Numbered from the stretch's first letter, positions 46,438 through 56,368 are shown. The stretch: 64,000 nt of DNA from Paenibacillus tyrphae (GCF_000722545.1 NZ_JNVM01000006.1:372001-436000), one strand, 5' to 3'. The notes: a model not told the origin generated them from the letters alone. Numbers and translations: made by a program.

Positions 46438-46469
46438 GAAAAAAGCCCGGTCAGCTGACCTGGGCTTTA
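46438..46469 (-). terminator. Terminator of sda
   Basis: AAAGCCC-GGTCAGCTGACC-GGGCTTT-type stem followed on the minus strand by TTTTT. It overlaps the last codons of sda. Confidence 0.85.
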
Positions 46470-46606
46470 CCTTCTCTGTAAAAGTCTAAGTTGATTTGTC
46501 TCCTCTTGATCTCGTCTAACAACAATTCGACAAAATCTTCTTCGAGTTTCAAATCGACGGCTTTGAAATAGGAGTCCACTAAAATCTCATTACTGATCAG
46601 TTTCAT
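46451..46606 (-). CDS. sda: Sporulation checkpoint inhibitor Sda
   Basis: 51-residue helical-hairpin protein. Sda binds the sporulation kinase KinA and blocks its autophosphorylation while replication is blocked or active. The sequence has the Sda pattern: ISNEILVDSYFKAV, then LEEDFVELLLDEIKRR. ATG 46606 follows GGTGAG. The end overlaps the terminator. The upstream region carries DnaA and LexA-type boxes, which fits the known link between replication status and sda transcription. Confidence 0.9.
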   Translation of the reverse strand: MKLISNEILVDSYFKAVDLKLEEDFVELLLDEIKRRQINLDFYREGKAQVS

Positions 46607-46662
46607 GGAACAACTCACCTTATTCTGTAATGTAAAATTATATTAACATGCGCCCAAAATTA

Positions 46663-46775
46663 GAACAAGCGTTCCGTTATCCACATGAAATTGTGCATAT
46701 CTTGTGAGTATTCTGTTAATAAGTGTCGAATACATGTCATTGGCGGGGTGTATAGTGTGGACAAAGTTATACACA
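46663..46775. promoter_or_regulatory. DnaA and LexA-type boxes upstream of sda
   Basis: GAAC-AAGC-GTTC (46663-46674) fits the Bacillus LexA/DinR core GAACN4GTTC. DnaA boxes: TTATCCACA (46677-46685, perfect), TTATACACA (46767-46775, fits TTATNCACA) and inverted TGTGGACAA (46756-46764, one mismatch); TGTGCATAT near 46,692 is a weaker one. A TATAAT box lies on the minus strand between these sites and sda. The rest of the 387-nt gap up to 46,993 holds no gene. Confidence 0.8.
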
Positions 46776-46993
46776 AGCTGCGTACCGATTTCGTGATAAA
46801 AAAATATGATCGATTTACGACCATTTATAACCAATTAATCTAATATAGAGTAATTATGGATTACGCATGTTATTTATTGTTTAAACTTGAAACTATGCAG
46901 CGGGGCGATGCAAACCCGAAACCGGCTGCCGCCTCCGACGTAAGTAGTCATAACATCGATGGATTTTGATATACGAAGAAGGGAGCATCCCTC

Positions 46994-47290
46994 ATGGATA
47001 CACGTAGACTGATCGCTTCGCTTTGTTATTTCAGCATCTTTTTCGCCGGATTCCTTGTACCGGTTGTCGTGTACTTCGTCACCAACGACGGCTGGGTCCG
47101 CGAACACGCCAAAAAAGCGCTTCTCTCGCACATCCTGCCGTTCCTTTCACTGATCTTCTTCCTCATCATCTGGATCGCGACGATCTCGGTCACCTCCACG
47201 ATTTTTCTGGGCGTCATCAGCCTGATTCTGTATTTCGTCGTTATGATCTGGAATGTGATCAAAGGCATTCAAGTTCTGCTGGAACAGTAA
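46994..47290 (+). CDS. DUF4870-type membrane protein
   Basis: 98 residues, three transmembrane helices, with the DUF4870 pattern (LIASLCYFSIFFAGFLVPVV, then WVREHAKKALLSHILP). GAAGGGAG precedes ATG 46994. Function unknown; divergent from sda. Confidence 0.82.
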   Translation: MDTRRLIASLCYFSIFFAGFLVPVVVYFVTNDGWVREHAKKALLSHILPFLSLIFFLIIWIATISVTSTIFLGVISLILYFVVMIWNVIKGIQVLLEQ

Positions 47291-47431
47291 CAGCCACGCT
47301 GCGGACGCCACTTCGACCAAGAAGTGGCGTTTTTGGCGTTCACCGGATAAACGGCATGCCGCGCTGTGCCGCAGTCCAAGCAATCTAAGCGTGCGGTGCG
47401 TATGCTGGAAGTCAAAGAGAGGCGATGGCAT

Positions 47432-47752
47432 ATGACGAACGTGTACTTAGATGATCTGCGTCCTTGTCCGAAAGGCTTTACGCTGGCAAGGTCGGTCGAG
47501 CAGTGCATCGATTTGATGAAAGCTGGACCGGTTAACATCTTGTCGCTCGATCACGATTTGGGTCTCGGCAAAGCCAGCGGCTACGATCTGGTCAAATATA
47601 TGGTCGAGAAAAGCTTGTATGCAAAAAAAGAAATTATTATTCACAGCGCCAACCCGATCGGGCGGCATCTCATGTGGACCCTGCTGCACAAGCATAAGCC
47701 AAGCCATGTCAAGCTGTCGGTTCGACCGCAGCCGTTGGCGTTTAAGATTTAA
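47432..47752 (+). CDS. Cyclic-phosphate processing receiver-like protein
   Basis: 106 residues with a receiver-like fold: N-terminal VYLDDLRPCPKGF and LSLDHDLGLG give the acidic pair and the central Asp, and HSANPIGRHLMW follows. This pattern is that of the cREC (cyclic-phosphate processing receiver) family, thought to bind or process nucleotide-derived signals. ATG 47432 follows GAGAGGCG; an upstream ATG 47402 lacks a good site. No output domain. Confidence 0.75.
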   Translation: MTNVYLDDLRPCPKGFTLARSVEQCIDLMKAGPVNILSLDHDLGLGKASGYDLVKYMVEKSLYAKKEIIIHSANPIGRHLMWTLLHKHKPSHVKLSVRPQPLAFKI

Positions 47753-47857
47753 CCGGCGGATGCGGATATGATACAATGAAGTATCCGTTCGCACGTTCGC
47801 TGCCAACTACAGCAGGGACCCGCGGAATAAACCTATGGCTTAGATAGGAGCAGTCAC

Positions 47858-48403
47858 GTGAATGCCAATGTGCTGAATTTTGAAGGAAACTCGCCGAAAG
47901 AGGAGGCCAAAGCTAAGCTCGCCGCTAACCCGGATATCATGTTCGAAGAGCTTCAAACGATTGCGATCCGACGGAAGGACGCCGACTTTTGGCTGAAATT
48001 TGCTTCTGAATGGGGCGGGGCTTTGTATTTGCTGGACGAAAAAAACTTCAAGCAGTTCGAGCGCGAGGAGATCGACCCGCAGGCGTTTGAGTTTGCACGG
48101 AGAACGTATCGGCTCGGCCTGATTACGCTAAGCGTCTTGTATGACAAGCTGAAGGCTTGGTCGGATTCGAATCCGCAAGAGGACTACCGGCTGGCGATGA
48201 ATGTATTGGAATGTTACTTTTTGCCGAGCTACCTGGACGACTACGGCCGCGCCTACGCGCCGGGAAAGAAACAGGGCCAAGCCTACGTCGAAGCGATTCG
48301 GCAAGCCTTCGGCGAAGACGGCGGCCTCAAGCAAAAGGCGGAAGCCCTGCAAGCGCTTGTGCACGAATATATCGAGCACCTGCATGTCTACGCCAAACAG
48401 TGA
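47858..48403 (+). CDS. Uncharacterised 181-residue protein
   Basis: Soluble, mainly helical, with no membrane segment or motif that I recognise. Typical pieces are IAIRRKDADFWLKFASEWGG and YFLPSYLDDYGRAYAPGKK. GTG 47858 has GGAG 7 nt upstream. It is followed by a terminator shared with the convergent SRPBCC gene. Codon use resembles its neighbours. Confidence 0.75.
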   Translation: MNANVLNFEGNSPKEEAKAKLAANPDIMFEELQTIAIRRKDADFWLKFASEWGGALYLLDEKNFKQFEREEIDPQAFEFARRTYRLGLITLSVLYDKLKAWSDSNPQEDYRLAMNVLECYFLPSYLDDYGRAYAPGKKQGQAYVEAIRQAFGEDGGLKQKAEALQALVHEYIEHLHVYAKQ

Positions 48404-48433
48404 GACGGCTTGCGGCAAACCATCGACAACGGC

Positions 48434-48471
48434 AAAAAAAGCGGACACCTTGTACAGGAACGTCCGCTTTT
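48434..48471. terminator. Bidirectional terminator
   Basis: AAAAAAAGCGGAC pairs with GTCCGCTTTT across a 15-nt loop between two convergent genes. Confidence 0.88.
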
Positions 48472-48487
48472 GGCATGGGTCCGGCAT

Positions 48488-48946
48488 TCATCCGGCTTGC
48501 TTCTCCGCCAGCTGTTTAATGTAGAGATTTCGTTTCAGCAAAAAATTTCTCATGTACGATTCCAGAAACATTCGGTCCGCCACCTTGCCAAAAGGCCCTA
48601 GCGGCGACGTGTAATCAAATTCGTCAATCATCAACGTTCCCGAATCGACGGCGCAAAACTCATGCGTATGCCGAAACCGCTTGAACGCGCCCCGGACCAT
48701 CTCGTCCACAAAATAAAAAGGCGACTCAAATTCCGTTATTGTTGCGGTCAGCCGCTGCTTGATGCCAAAATGGACGGCCTCCCACGTTACCGTCTGCCCC
48801 AGCTCGATCAACCCGCTCATGACTCCGCCGACCGCTCTTTCCTTCGTTTGCGAAGTCGATTGGGCATGAACATCGATGCTTCGCGCCAGATCGAAGCAGG
48901 TTTCAATCGGCGCTTCTATGTACAATTCGGATCTGATTACCGGCAT
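48488..48946 (-). CDS. SRPBCC-fold protein
   Basis: 152 residues with the START/SRPBCC pattern: N-terminal VIRSELYIEAPIETCFDLARS, then a strand-rich core (FVDEMVRGAFKRFRHTHEF) and a long C-terminal helix (RMFLESYMRNFLLKRNLYI). Such proteins bind hydrophobic ligands in a deep pocket; COG4276-like members are the closest by pattern. ATG 48946 follows GAGGAGG. Ligand unknown. Confidence 0.82.
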   Translation of the reverse strand: MPVIRSELYIEAPIETCFDLARSIDVHAQSTSQTKERAVGGVMSGLIELGQTVTWEAVHFGIKQRLTATITEFESPFYFVDEMVRGAFKRFRHTHEFCAVDSGTLMIDEFDYTSPLGPFGKVADRMFLESYMRNFLLKRNLYIKQLAEKQAG

Positions 48947-49115
48947 ATTCGTCCTCCTCTCCAAATTGAACGAAGCGCTGCGTCTTCCACGCCTCCCGGT
49001 AACAAACACCTGTTCTGATATTACTACAAAATGGTTATTTGAGCAACGAAACCGTAGTTTCTAAGCACCAAGAGCCTGATGTGTTGTAATCGCATTCAAG
49101 GTTTCAGTGAAAGCC

Positions 49116-49160
49116 AAAAAGCGCCCGAAACTCACGAAACCCGCGAGTTCAGGCGCTTTT
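49116..49160. terminator. Terminator after the 156-residue gene
   Basis: AAAAAGCGCCCGAAACTC and GAGTTCAGGCGCTTTT form a stem with one bulge. It lies 43 nt past the stop of the minus-strand gene. Confidence 0.82.
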
Positions 49161-49202
49161 CAACGGCAGAGCATAAGAGCGGACCTGCAAGGTAGCCCGC
49201 TC

Positions 49203-49673
49203 CTACTCGCCCTTCTCATACAGCGAGCGGATAACCAGCCTAAGCGTCCGTACGGACTTGGCCGCCGAGTCGGCAGCTTCCTCCAAGATGACCCAATTCG
49301 GCGCTAGCGTCGAACGCAGAAGCTCGACTTCCGCGACTTGCAGCTTGAGTCCGTTTACCCGGCCGTGCTCGGGCACCTCGTAATCGACGTCCGCTTCGAA
49401 CCCGAAGCGGTGCTGGAGCCACAGTTGCACCCCGCCGGGGGTATTGAACTTCATCCGGTAGCCGCTGCGAATGGCTTCCTCCAGTGCCTCCCCATGCTGA
49501 TCGGCGTAGGCATAAAACTCATCATAGCTGTACCATTCGCCGACCGCAGGCTGCAAAACAGCCGTATCCCCTGCCGCAAGCCCGGCGAGCATCGACTCGT
49601 CCGTAATGCCGAACCGGCGCGCCCTCTCCAGCAGAATGGCCGTATTTTGCGAAAGCTTTGCCGTTGTGCTCAT
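49203..49673 (-). CDS. Uncharacterised 156-residue protein
   Basis: Soluble protein with a short helical start (LSQNTAILLERARRFGITDE) and a mixed core including NTPGGVQLWLQHRFGFEAD. ATG 49673 follows AAAGGGG. It lies 79 nt after the dpp ATPase gene on the same strand and could be read through from that operon. I do not recognise the family. Confidence 0.7.
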   Translation of the reverse strand: MSTTAKLSQNTAILLERARRFGITDESMLAGLAAGDTAVLQPAVGEWYSYDEFYAYADQHGEALEEAIRSGYRMKFNTPGGVQLWLQHRFGFEADVDYEVPEHGRVNGLKLQVAEVELLRSTLAPNWVILEEAADSAAKSVRTLRLVIRSLYEKGE

Positions 49674-49751
49674 GCTTCTGTACCCCTTTCCAATGATCTG
49701 ATGTTTTGCCCAATTGCTTTTCCGTCCGGCTTCCAGCAAGCACTTAAAATC

Positions 49752-50759
49752 TCATCCTTCGTGCAAATGGCATGCCGCATAATGCCCCGGCGCGATCTCC
49801 TTCAAGGCCGGTTCCTCCGCGGCGCAGCGCCCGTTGGCAAACGGACAGCGTGAACGAAACCTGCAGCCTGCGATTTCCTCCAGCGGGCTCGGCAGCTCGC
49901 CTTGCAGCAGCTCGCTATCCGCGTTCGCCACCTTAGGGTCCGGCACCGGAATCGCCGCAAGCAGTGCCTGCGTATACGGGTGCGCCGGACGCAGGTACAA
50001 CTCGTCGCTGGGAGCGACCTCCACCAGCTTACCCAAATACATAACGCCGATCCGGTTCGAGATATGCCGCACCATGGACAGATCGTGCGCGATGAACAGA
50101 TACGTCAAGCCGAACTCGCCCTGCAGGTCCTCCAGCATGTTGACGACCTGCGCCTGCACCGAAACGTCAAGCGCCGAGATCGGCTCGTCGCATAGGACGA
50201 ACTCGGGGCGGGGAGCGAGCGCCCGCGCGATGCTGATCCGCTGCCGCTGGCCGCCGCTGAATTCATGCGGATACCGGTCCGCATGCTCGCGCTTCAGCCC
50301 GACCTTGCCGAGCAGCTCAAGCACAACCTCCCGCCGCTCCGCACGGCTGTAGGCGGTATGAATTTCCAGCGGCTCGCTAATTAGCTGAAGCACGGTCATC
50401 CCCGGATTGAGCGAGGAATACGGGTCTTGGAAAATCGCCTGCATCCGCCTGCGGTAAGGTCTCAGCTGCTTCTCGCTCATCGCCGCCATATTTTGACCTT
50501 CGTACCGGATTTCGCCCGCGGTCACATCGTACAGCCGGATGACGCTGCGTCCCGTCGTCGATTTGCCGCAGCCGGACTCGCCGACGAGTCCGAACGTTTC
50601 GCCGCGGTAAATCTGAAAGCTGATATCATCCACCGCCTTCATGTGCCGCGTCGTCCGGCCGAACAGCGAGCGCTCCGCCGGGAAATACTTTTTCAGGCCG
50701 CGCACGTCGATTAATACATCTTGGCCGGCCGGATGAATACGGTTGCCATTGCCGCTCAT
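49752..50759 (-). CDS. Peptide ABC transporter ATPase (OppF/DppF type)
   Basis: 335-residue ATPase with Walker [10 protein letters not shown], signature [14 protein letters not shown], Walker [13 protein letters not shown] and the C-terminal oligopeptide extension with Cys-rich [14 protein letters not shown]. Its ATG 50759 overlaps the upstream ATPase stop as ATGA. A longer frame to 51191 is a shadow of the upstream gene. Confidence 0.94.
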   Translation of the reverse strand: MSGNGNRIHPAGQDVLIDVRGLKKYFPAERSLFGRTTRHMKAVDDISFQIYRGETFGLVGESGCGKSTTGRSVIRLYDVTAGEIRYEGQNMAAMSEKQLRPYRRRMQAIFQDPYSSLNPGMTVLQLISEPLEIHTAYSRAERREVVLELLGKVGLKREHADRYPHEFSGGQRQRISIARALAPRPEFVLCDEPISALDVSVQAQVVNMLEDLQGEFGLTYLFIAHDLSMVRHISNRIGVMYLGKLVEVAPSDELYLRPAHPYTQALLAAIPVPDPKVANADSELLQGELPSPLEEIAGCRFRSRCPFANGRCAAEEPALKEIAPGHYAACHLHEG

Positions 50760-51790
50760 AGCGTTTCCCCTCCCTGCTGCGATGCCGTCGAGCTCACTGA
50801 AGTCAGCGGCTGGGACGGATAGCCTTGACCGTCCTGCAGCCAGCATAACGAGCGGTGGCCCGGCTTCGACTCGAAGTAAGGCGGCAGCTCGCCGCATTTG
50901 TCCGTGGCGTGCGGGCAGCGCTCCTGAAACGGGCAACCTTGGGGCGGGTGCAGCAGATTGGGCGGCGAGCCTTCGATGGATACAAGCCGTTCCCGCTTCC
51001 CTTCGGTCACACGGGGAATCGACCGGAGCAGCCCCTGCGTGTACGGATGCTGCGGCGCTTCGAAAATGTCGCCCACCGCGCCCTCCTCCATCACCAGCCC
51101 CCCGTACATCACCACGACGCGCGTGCATACTTGAGCGACGACGCCAAGATCGTGCGTAATCAGCACGACGGAGGTGTTGGTCGTCCCGCACAGCCGTTTC
51201 ATCAGCTTCAAGATTTGCGCTTGAATCGTCACATCCAACGCCGTCGTTGGCTCGTCGGCGATAAGGAGCTCCGGCTCGCAGGACAGCGCCATCGCAATCA
51301 TGACCCGCTGCCGCATCCCGCCGCTGAATTCGTGCGGATACTGGTCAATCCGTTTCTCCGGCGACGGGATACCGACCTCGCGCAGCCACTCGATGGCGAG
51401 GTGGCGCGCTTCGGCCCGCCCAACGTTCCGGTGGCGGCGAATGACCTCGGTTAGCTGCGTCCCGATCTTGAGCACGGGATTCAAAGCCGTCATCGGGTCC
51501 TGAAAAATCATCGCGATCCGCTTCCCTCGCGCCGCTCTCAGCTTAGGCTCCGGGAGCCGGAGCACGTCCTCGCCGCGCAGCAGCACCTGACCGCCGACAA
51601 TTTTGCCCGGCGGCGGAACGAGGCCGAGCAGCGACTTCGCCGCAACGCTCTTGCCGCTGCCCGATTCGCCGACGATGCCGACCATCTCGCCCTCGCCGAC
51701 GCCGAAGCTGACGCCGCGGACCGACCGCACCTCCCCGTCGCGGGTAAAGAACGACGTATGCAAATCGCGAACTTCCAATACTTGTGCCAT
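50756..51790 (-). CDS. Peptide ABC transporter ATPase (OppD/DppD type)
   Basis: 344-residue ATPase: Walker [10 protein letters not shown], signature [14 protein letters not shown], Walker [13 protein letters not shown], and the Cys-rich oligopeptide domain [14 protein letters not shown]. Works as a pair with the downstream ATPase, which it overlaps by 4 nt. Confidence 0.94.
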   Translation of the reverse strand: MAQVLEVRDLHTSFFTRDGEVRSVRGVSFGVGEGEMVGIVGESGSGKSVAAKSLLGLVPPPGKIVGGQVLLRGEDVLRLPEPKLRAARGKRIAMIFQDPMTALNPVLKIGTQLTEVIRRHRNVGRAEARHLAIEWLREVGIPSPEKRIDQYPHEFSGGMRQRVMIAMALSCEPELLIADEPTTALDVTIQAQILKLMKRLCGTTNTSVVLITHDLGVVAQVCTRVVVMYGGLVMEEGAVGDIFEAPQHPYTQGLLRSIPRVTEGKRERLVSIEGSPPNLLHPPQGCPFQERCPHATDKCGELPPYFESKPGHRSLCWLQDGQGYPSQPLTSVSSTASQQGGETL

Positions 51791-51817
51791 ATCGCTTCAC
51801 TCCGTTGCTTTCACGAA

Positions 51818-52663
51818 TTATCGCCGGCCGACTTTCGGCTCGAATGCGGCGCGCAGCACGTCGCCCAAGAAATTAAAGCTGAGCACGGTCGTTAAAATGA
51901 ACAGCCCCGGAAACAACGCTAATGTCGGCTGCTCTCCGATGTACCCTTTTGCATTGTTCAGCATGCTGCCCCAAGACGAATCCGGCGGCCGGACGCCGAG
52001 CCCCAGGAAGCTGAGCGACGATTCCATCATAATAATGCCCGCGATATTGACCGATGCCGCCACAATCACCGTAGGAATGACGCTCGGAATAATATGCTTT
52101 GTCAGGATGCGGAAATTGCTTTGTCCCGATACCCGGGCGTACAGCACGTACTCCCGTTCTTTGACGGATATCGTCTCCGCTCGCACAATGCGCGCAATAT
52201 ACAGCCAGCTCAGCAGCCCGATGATCAGTATCATCGTCAGAATGCTCGGCTTTAGGTAGGCATTCAGCACGAGTATCAGGAAAAAGGAAGGCACCGACAG
52301 CAGCACATCGATCAGCCGCATCAGAAGCTGATCCAGCCTGCCGCCGAAATAACCGCTGACCGTACCAACAAATGTGCCGACCACGACCGAAATAATCATA
52401 CTGATAAAGCCGATGCTCAGAGAAATACGTCCCCCATATAACACGCGGGCAAAATAATCGCGCCCGTTATCGTCCGTGCCGAACCAATGTGCGCCGCTGG
52501 GCGGAAGCAGACGCTCGGTGATGTTGATGGCGTTCGGATCGTAGGGAACGAGAAACGCAAACGCCGAAGCCAGCGCGTACACCGCCAGCAGGACAAGCGC
52601 AGCCAGCCCCGCCTTTTGCTCGACCAATTGCAGACGCAGCATGCGCCATCTCATGCGGTTCAT
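51818..52663 (-). CDS. Peptide ABC transporter permease (OppC/DppC type)
   Basis: 281-residue permease with six helices and a typical N-terminal loop after the first helix (NAINITERLLPPSGAHWFGT). The conserved GTDDNGRDYFARVLYGGRIS identifies the DppC branch. Second permease of the operon. Confidence 0.94.
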   Translation of the reverse strand: MNRMRWRMLRLQLVEQKAGLAALVLLAVYALASAFAFLVPYDPNAINITERLLPPSGAHWFGTDDNGRDYFARVLYGGRISLSIGFISMIISVVVGTFVGTVSGYFGGRLDQLLMRLIDVLLSVPSFFLILVLNAYLKPSILTMILIIGLLSWLYIARIVRAETISVKEREYVLYARVSGQSNFRILTKHIIPSVIPTVIVAASVNIAGIIMMESSLSFLGLGVRPPDSSWGSMLNNAKGYIGEQPTLALFPGLFILTTVLSFNFLGDVLRAAFEPKVGRR

Positions 52664-52670
52664 TTTAGCT

Positions 52671-53621
52671 TCACCTCATTGCCTTAATTCGGGGATCGAC
52701 CAAGCCGTATAGCAGATCGGCTGCCAAGTTGCCGACGATCAGCAGGAACGAAGACAGCATCGTAATGCTCATGATCAGCGGATAATCGAGCCCGAATACG
52801 GCATTGACGCCGAGCGACCCCATTCCCGGCCAGGAAAAGATGCTTTCCACGAGGAAGGAGCCCGCCAACAGCTCGGGAAGCGACAATCCCATGATCGTAA
52901 TGACCGGCAGCAGCACATTGCGCAGGACGTGGCGAAAAAGCACCGTACGCCGGTTGGAGCCGTACGCATATTGAATCTGCACGTAATCCTCTTCAAGCTG
53001 GCTGATCGTACTGGAGCGGATATAACGCATGTACACGGAAATGTGCGTGGCACAAAGCACCATGCACGGCATCATCCCGTGCTTGACGATGTCCCAGACC
53101 GAATTCACGCCGATCGTCCGCATCCCCATGCTCGGAAGCCAGTGCAGCTTCACGGAAAACAGGTAGATCAAAAGCATCGCGAACCATAAGCCGGGGAGCG
53201 AAATCCCGATATACGCGGTCAAGCTCAGCATGCGGTCGACGAAACGGTTTTTGTACAGCGCCGAGATCAGACCGAGCAGCGTCGCAAAAATCAGCGACAG
53301 CACCGTGGCCGAGCCCATCAGCCCGATCGTGGCTGGCAAACGTTCGGCAATCAAGGTCAGCACCGGGCGGTGATTGTTCAGCGAATAGCCGAAGTCGCCT
53401 TTCAGCAGATGCAGCAGCCAGTAGACGTATTGCATATACAGAGGTTCGTCCAGCCCCATGCTGTGCCGGATTCGCGCGACGTCGTCCGGGCTCATGTTGG
53501 GCGTGACGAACGACATCACCGGGTCCCCGGGGGATAACCTAAGCAGAACGAAACAAAGGATGGAAATAAAAAACAACAACAGAATCATTTGCAGAATGCG
53601 TCGGATTGCATGCGTTTTCAA
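52671..53621 (-). CDS. Peptide ABC transporter permease (OppB/DppB type)
   Basis: 316-residue permease, six helices, with LRLSPGDPV near the N-terminus and the DppB end LADLLYGLVDPRIKAMR. Start TTG 53621 has GGGGGA about 9 nt upstream; a longer frame to 53657 overlaps the region just after the binding-protein gene and has no site. Confidence 0.92.
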   Translation of the reverse strand: MKTHAIRRILQMILLLFFISILCFVLLRLSPGDPVMSFVTPNMSPDDVARIRHSMGLDEPLYMQYVYWLLHLLKGDFGYSLNNHRPVLTLIAERLPATIGLMGSATVLSLIFATLLGLISALYKNRFVDRMLSLTAYIGISLPGLWFAMLLIYLFSVKLHWLPSMGMRTIGVNSVWDIVKHGMMPCMVLCATHISVYMRYIRSSTISQLEEDYVQIQYAYGSNRRTVLFRHVLRNVLLPVITIMGLSLPELLAGSFLVESIFSWPGMGSLGVNAVFGLDYPLIMSITMLSSFLLIVGNLAADLLYGLVDPRIKAMR

Positions 53622-53676
53622 AGTCGGAATTCCCCCTGAGCGACGCCGGCTGGACATTACCGCGCAGACAGGCGTG

Positions 53677-55257
53677 TTACTTCATGTAAATTTTCGTAAA
53701 ATCATCGAACAGCACCACTTGCTTCGGCACCGCTTCCTGCAGCCCGCCGAATCTTTTATCGACCGCAATGATCGATTTGCCGTAGGCGATCGGATACGTC
53801 GTCACGTCGTCTGCCGCCATTTCCTGAATCCGCTTGTATAAATCCGCTCGTTTATTCGCATCCGTTTCGACCGCCGCTTTGATCCACAGCTTGTCAAACT
53901 CGTCGTTCTTGTAGTGCGAATAGTTGTAAGGCGCGTTGCCGAGATAAATCGCTTTGTAGGCATCCGGCTCGTAGCCCATGCTGTAGCCGCCGAAGGACAG
54001 ATCGTAATCCGCATTGTCCTTGTTCAGCGCCTTCTTGCCGAGCGTAGCCCCGTCGAGCGGGATCAATTCGACTTGAACGCCGATTTCCTTCAGCTTTTGT
54101 TGAAGGTACAGGGACATATTGCCTTCCGCCTTGCTCGCATTGTAGTAAGCAAAACGGATTTTCAGATTGTCCGCGCCGGCGGTTTTGAGCAGTTCCTTCG
54201 CTTTGGCCTGATCGTATTCGTACGTTTTGAGCTCTTTCTTCTGGTACAGCGTATCCGGGGAGAAAATCGACGCGGCCGGCTCGGCAAAATCAACCGAGGA
54301 AAATCCCATCGTAATCAGCTCTTTCTTATCGATCGCATGGGCGATGGCCTGGCGCACTTCCCTCCTCTTCATCACATCGATATTCGTATTGAATACCATC
54401 GTCGTGACCCCGCCGGACGGGAACATGAGCAGCTCGGACTTGCCGGTATCCTTCACCTTGTTGTAATCCTGCGGCTCTACCAGCATCATGTTGATCTCGC
54501 CGTTTTGCAGGGCGAGTATCGCCGCGTTGCTATCTTTCGCCACACGGTACGTGATCGAGTCGAGCTTCGCCTTGTCGCCGAAATACTTGTCATTACGCTC
54601 CACAATCACGTACTCGCCCGAGCGGTATTCCTTGAATTTGAACGGGCCGGAGCCAACCGGGCTGTGGTTCTTCGCGCTTTTCTCCATATCCGCTTCGCCT
54701 TCGAAGATGTGCTTCGGAATCGGCGAAATCTGCACAAGGGCCCCTTCGAACGAAGCCGATGCTTGAGGGAGCACAATCTCCACAGTGAGCTCGTCCAGCT
54801 TGTTTACTTGCACCGGCTTGCCGTCCAGCACGAACAAGCTCCGAAAATAGCTGTGCTGCTTCTCGTCCAGGATGCTGTTGAGCGTGAAAACTACGTCGTC
54901 CGCCGTCAGCTTCTGGCCGTCATGCCAGGTTAAGCCGCTGCGCAGCTTGAGCGTGTATTTCGTCAGATCGGCCGAAGGCGTCAAGCTTTCCGCAAGCACG
55001 AACGTTTTCTTGCCATCATTGATCGTGAACAGCGGCGAAAACAGCGCTTTGCCGATGGTTAGCGACATCCGGTCGCCGGCGTAGATCGGATTGAACGTTT
55101 TCGGATCGTCCTTGATGGCGACGATCAGGTTGCCGCCTGCTTTTGCGGCGGACGTATTCGTTGAGCCCTCGTTCGCTTCCGGCTCCGAGTTGCATGCGCT
55201 TACGATCAATCCCAAAGCGATGACGAGCGCGGTCAGGAAGCTCCGTTTCTTTTTCAT
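53677..55257 (-). CDS. Peptide ABC transporter binding lipoprotein
   Basis: 526-residue family 5 extracellular solute-binding protein with lipobox ending LIVSAC. Blocks DDPKTFNPIY, LRSGLTWHDGQKLTADDVVF and VRQAIAHAIDKKELI are typical of DppA/OppA. Captures di- or oligopeptides, or nickel chelates in some members. ATG 55257 follows GGGGG; the frame upstream of it to 55416 lacks a site. First gene of the dpp-type operon. Confidence 0.94.
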   Translation of the reverse strand: MKKKRSFLTALVIALGLIVSACNSEPEANEGSTNTSAAKAGGNLIVAIKDDPKTFNPIYAGDRMSLTIGKALFSPLFTINDGKKTFVLAESLTPSADLTKYTLKLRSGLTWHDGQKLTADDVVFTLNSILDEKQHSYFRSLFVLDGKPVQVNKLDELTVEIVLPQASASFEGALVQISPIPKHIFEGEADMEKSAKNHSPVGSGPFKFKEYRSGEYVIVERNDKYFGDKAKLDSITYRVAKDSNAAILALQNGEINMMLVEPQDYNKVKDTGKSELLMFPSGGVTTMVFNTNIDVMKRREVRQAIAHAIDKKELITMGFSSVDFAEPAASIFSPDTLYQKKELKTYEYDQAKAKELLKTAGADNLKIRFAYYNASKAEGNMSLYLQQKLKEIGVQVELIPLDGATLGKKALNKDNADYDLSFGGYSMGYEPDAYKAIYLGNAPYNYSHYKNDEFDKLWIKAAVETDANKRADLYKRIQEMAADDVTTYPIAYGKSIIAVDKRFGGLQEAVPKQVVLFDDFTKIYMK

Positions 55258-55456
55258 CCGTAAACCCCCTATTTCAATAATAAACACGCAATGGATGCCG
55301 CTAGCCGTCCAGTAGGCACTTCGGGTCAAACTTCGAAATTCACATAAGATTACTTGGTTAAAGAATACAAAAAGACCGCTTCGTAACGGGCACAAAACGA
55401 TGCGCCCGCACGTCACGCCGAATCTTACAGCTTTTTAGGCTCCGTTGCGGAGAGTC

Positions 55457-55921
55457 TCATGTTTGCTGGGAGTTTGCTTTATCCTTCAATACGTTCTCCA
55501 GCAATTCGTTCAGCTTCGTCAGACCATGCACAATATCTTTCAAATCGTCTTCCGACGCGTTCCTCACGAACAGCTCCTGGAAGTCTTTCACGTTCCCGAG
55601 AATTTCCTGCATCTTATCCCGGGCCGTATCGGTCAATTGAATCTTAACCACCCGCTGGTCTTCCTTCGTCCTTACGCGCTCGATCATATCCATCGTCTCA
55701 AGCCGCGAGCACACCGCCGATACGTTGCTGTCCACCATATTGAGCCGCGCCCCGATATCGCCCACCCGGGTCGGACCTTCATGATGCAGCAGCAGCAAAA
55801 TGTTGATCGACGGGCCGGTCAAATTGTGCGGAGAGTAATGCTGGTTCACGATCTTCGAATGCTTGGTGTCAATGACCCGCAGCAGCTCCCCAATCATGAT
55901 ACAGTAGTCGATTAAACTCAT
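55457..55921 (-). CDS. MarR family transcriptional regulator
   Basis: 154-residue winged-helix repressor: INILLLLHHEGPTRVGDIGARL then MVDSNVSAVCSRLETMDMIERV is the MarR helix-turn-helix and wing. AGGGG precedes ATG 55921. It lies 199 nt upstream of the peptide ABC operon on the same strand. An 18-bp palindrome just upstream is its probable operator. Confidence 0.9.
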   Translation of the reverse strand: MSLIDYCIMIGELLRVIDTKHSKIVNQHYSPHNLTGPSINILLLLHHEGPTRVGDIGARLNMVDSNVSAVCSRLETMDMIERVRTKEDQRVVKIQLTDTARDKMQEILGNVKDFQELFVRNASEDDLKDIVHGLTKLNELLENVLKDKANSQQT

Positions 55922-55944
55922 TGCGTACCCCTCACTGAATAATT

Positions 55945-55962
55945 TATTTATCGCGATAAATA
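55945..55962. promoter_or_regulatory. Probable MarR operator
   Basis: TATTTATCGCGATAAATA is a perfect 18-bp palindrome 24 nt upstream of the marR-type start. Confidence 0.7.
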
Positions 55963-56059
55963 TTATTAAAATAAATATTATAACGATAAGGACAAGCCGT
56001 CAATCTTTTTCCTGTTTTACATGACAAAACCATTTATAGTGCCAAAAGAGAGTCCATCT

Positions 56060-56368
56060 TCAACGAATTAGGCTCAGTTTATCTGCATCATGGAGCACGT
56101 GAAAATTCAGAAGTTCGTAAGCTGTCATGGCATGGAGTTTCTCGTGCAGGTCGAAAATAGCGATATCTCCTTTATGCGTCTTGCCTAAAATTAATCTGGC
56201 ACCGCATTCCACGTAAATTCGATGATTTTGTGTCCGGGAAGCCATGGTATAATGAACAATATGGTTTGATATAAAAAATGCGTGCGATTCGTCCGGCGTC
56301 AAATAAGCGTCTGTAAGTTCAAAATCATTTTCGCCTGCTTCGAGAACAAGGGTTACCCTCTTCAACAT
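56060..56368 (-). CDS. Uncharacterised 102-residue protein
   Basis: Small soluble protein with several His in the second half (FHVLHDADKL). AAAAAGGAG precedes ATG 56368. It is divergent from an XRE regulator across two matching palindromes, so both are probably under that regulator. No family is recognised. Confidence 0.7.
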   Translation of the reverse strand: MLKRVTLVLEAGENDFELTDAYLTPDESHAFFISNHIVHYTMASRTQNHRIYVECGARLILGKTHKGDIAIFDLHEKLHAMTAYELLNFHVLHDADKLSLIR

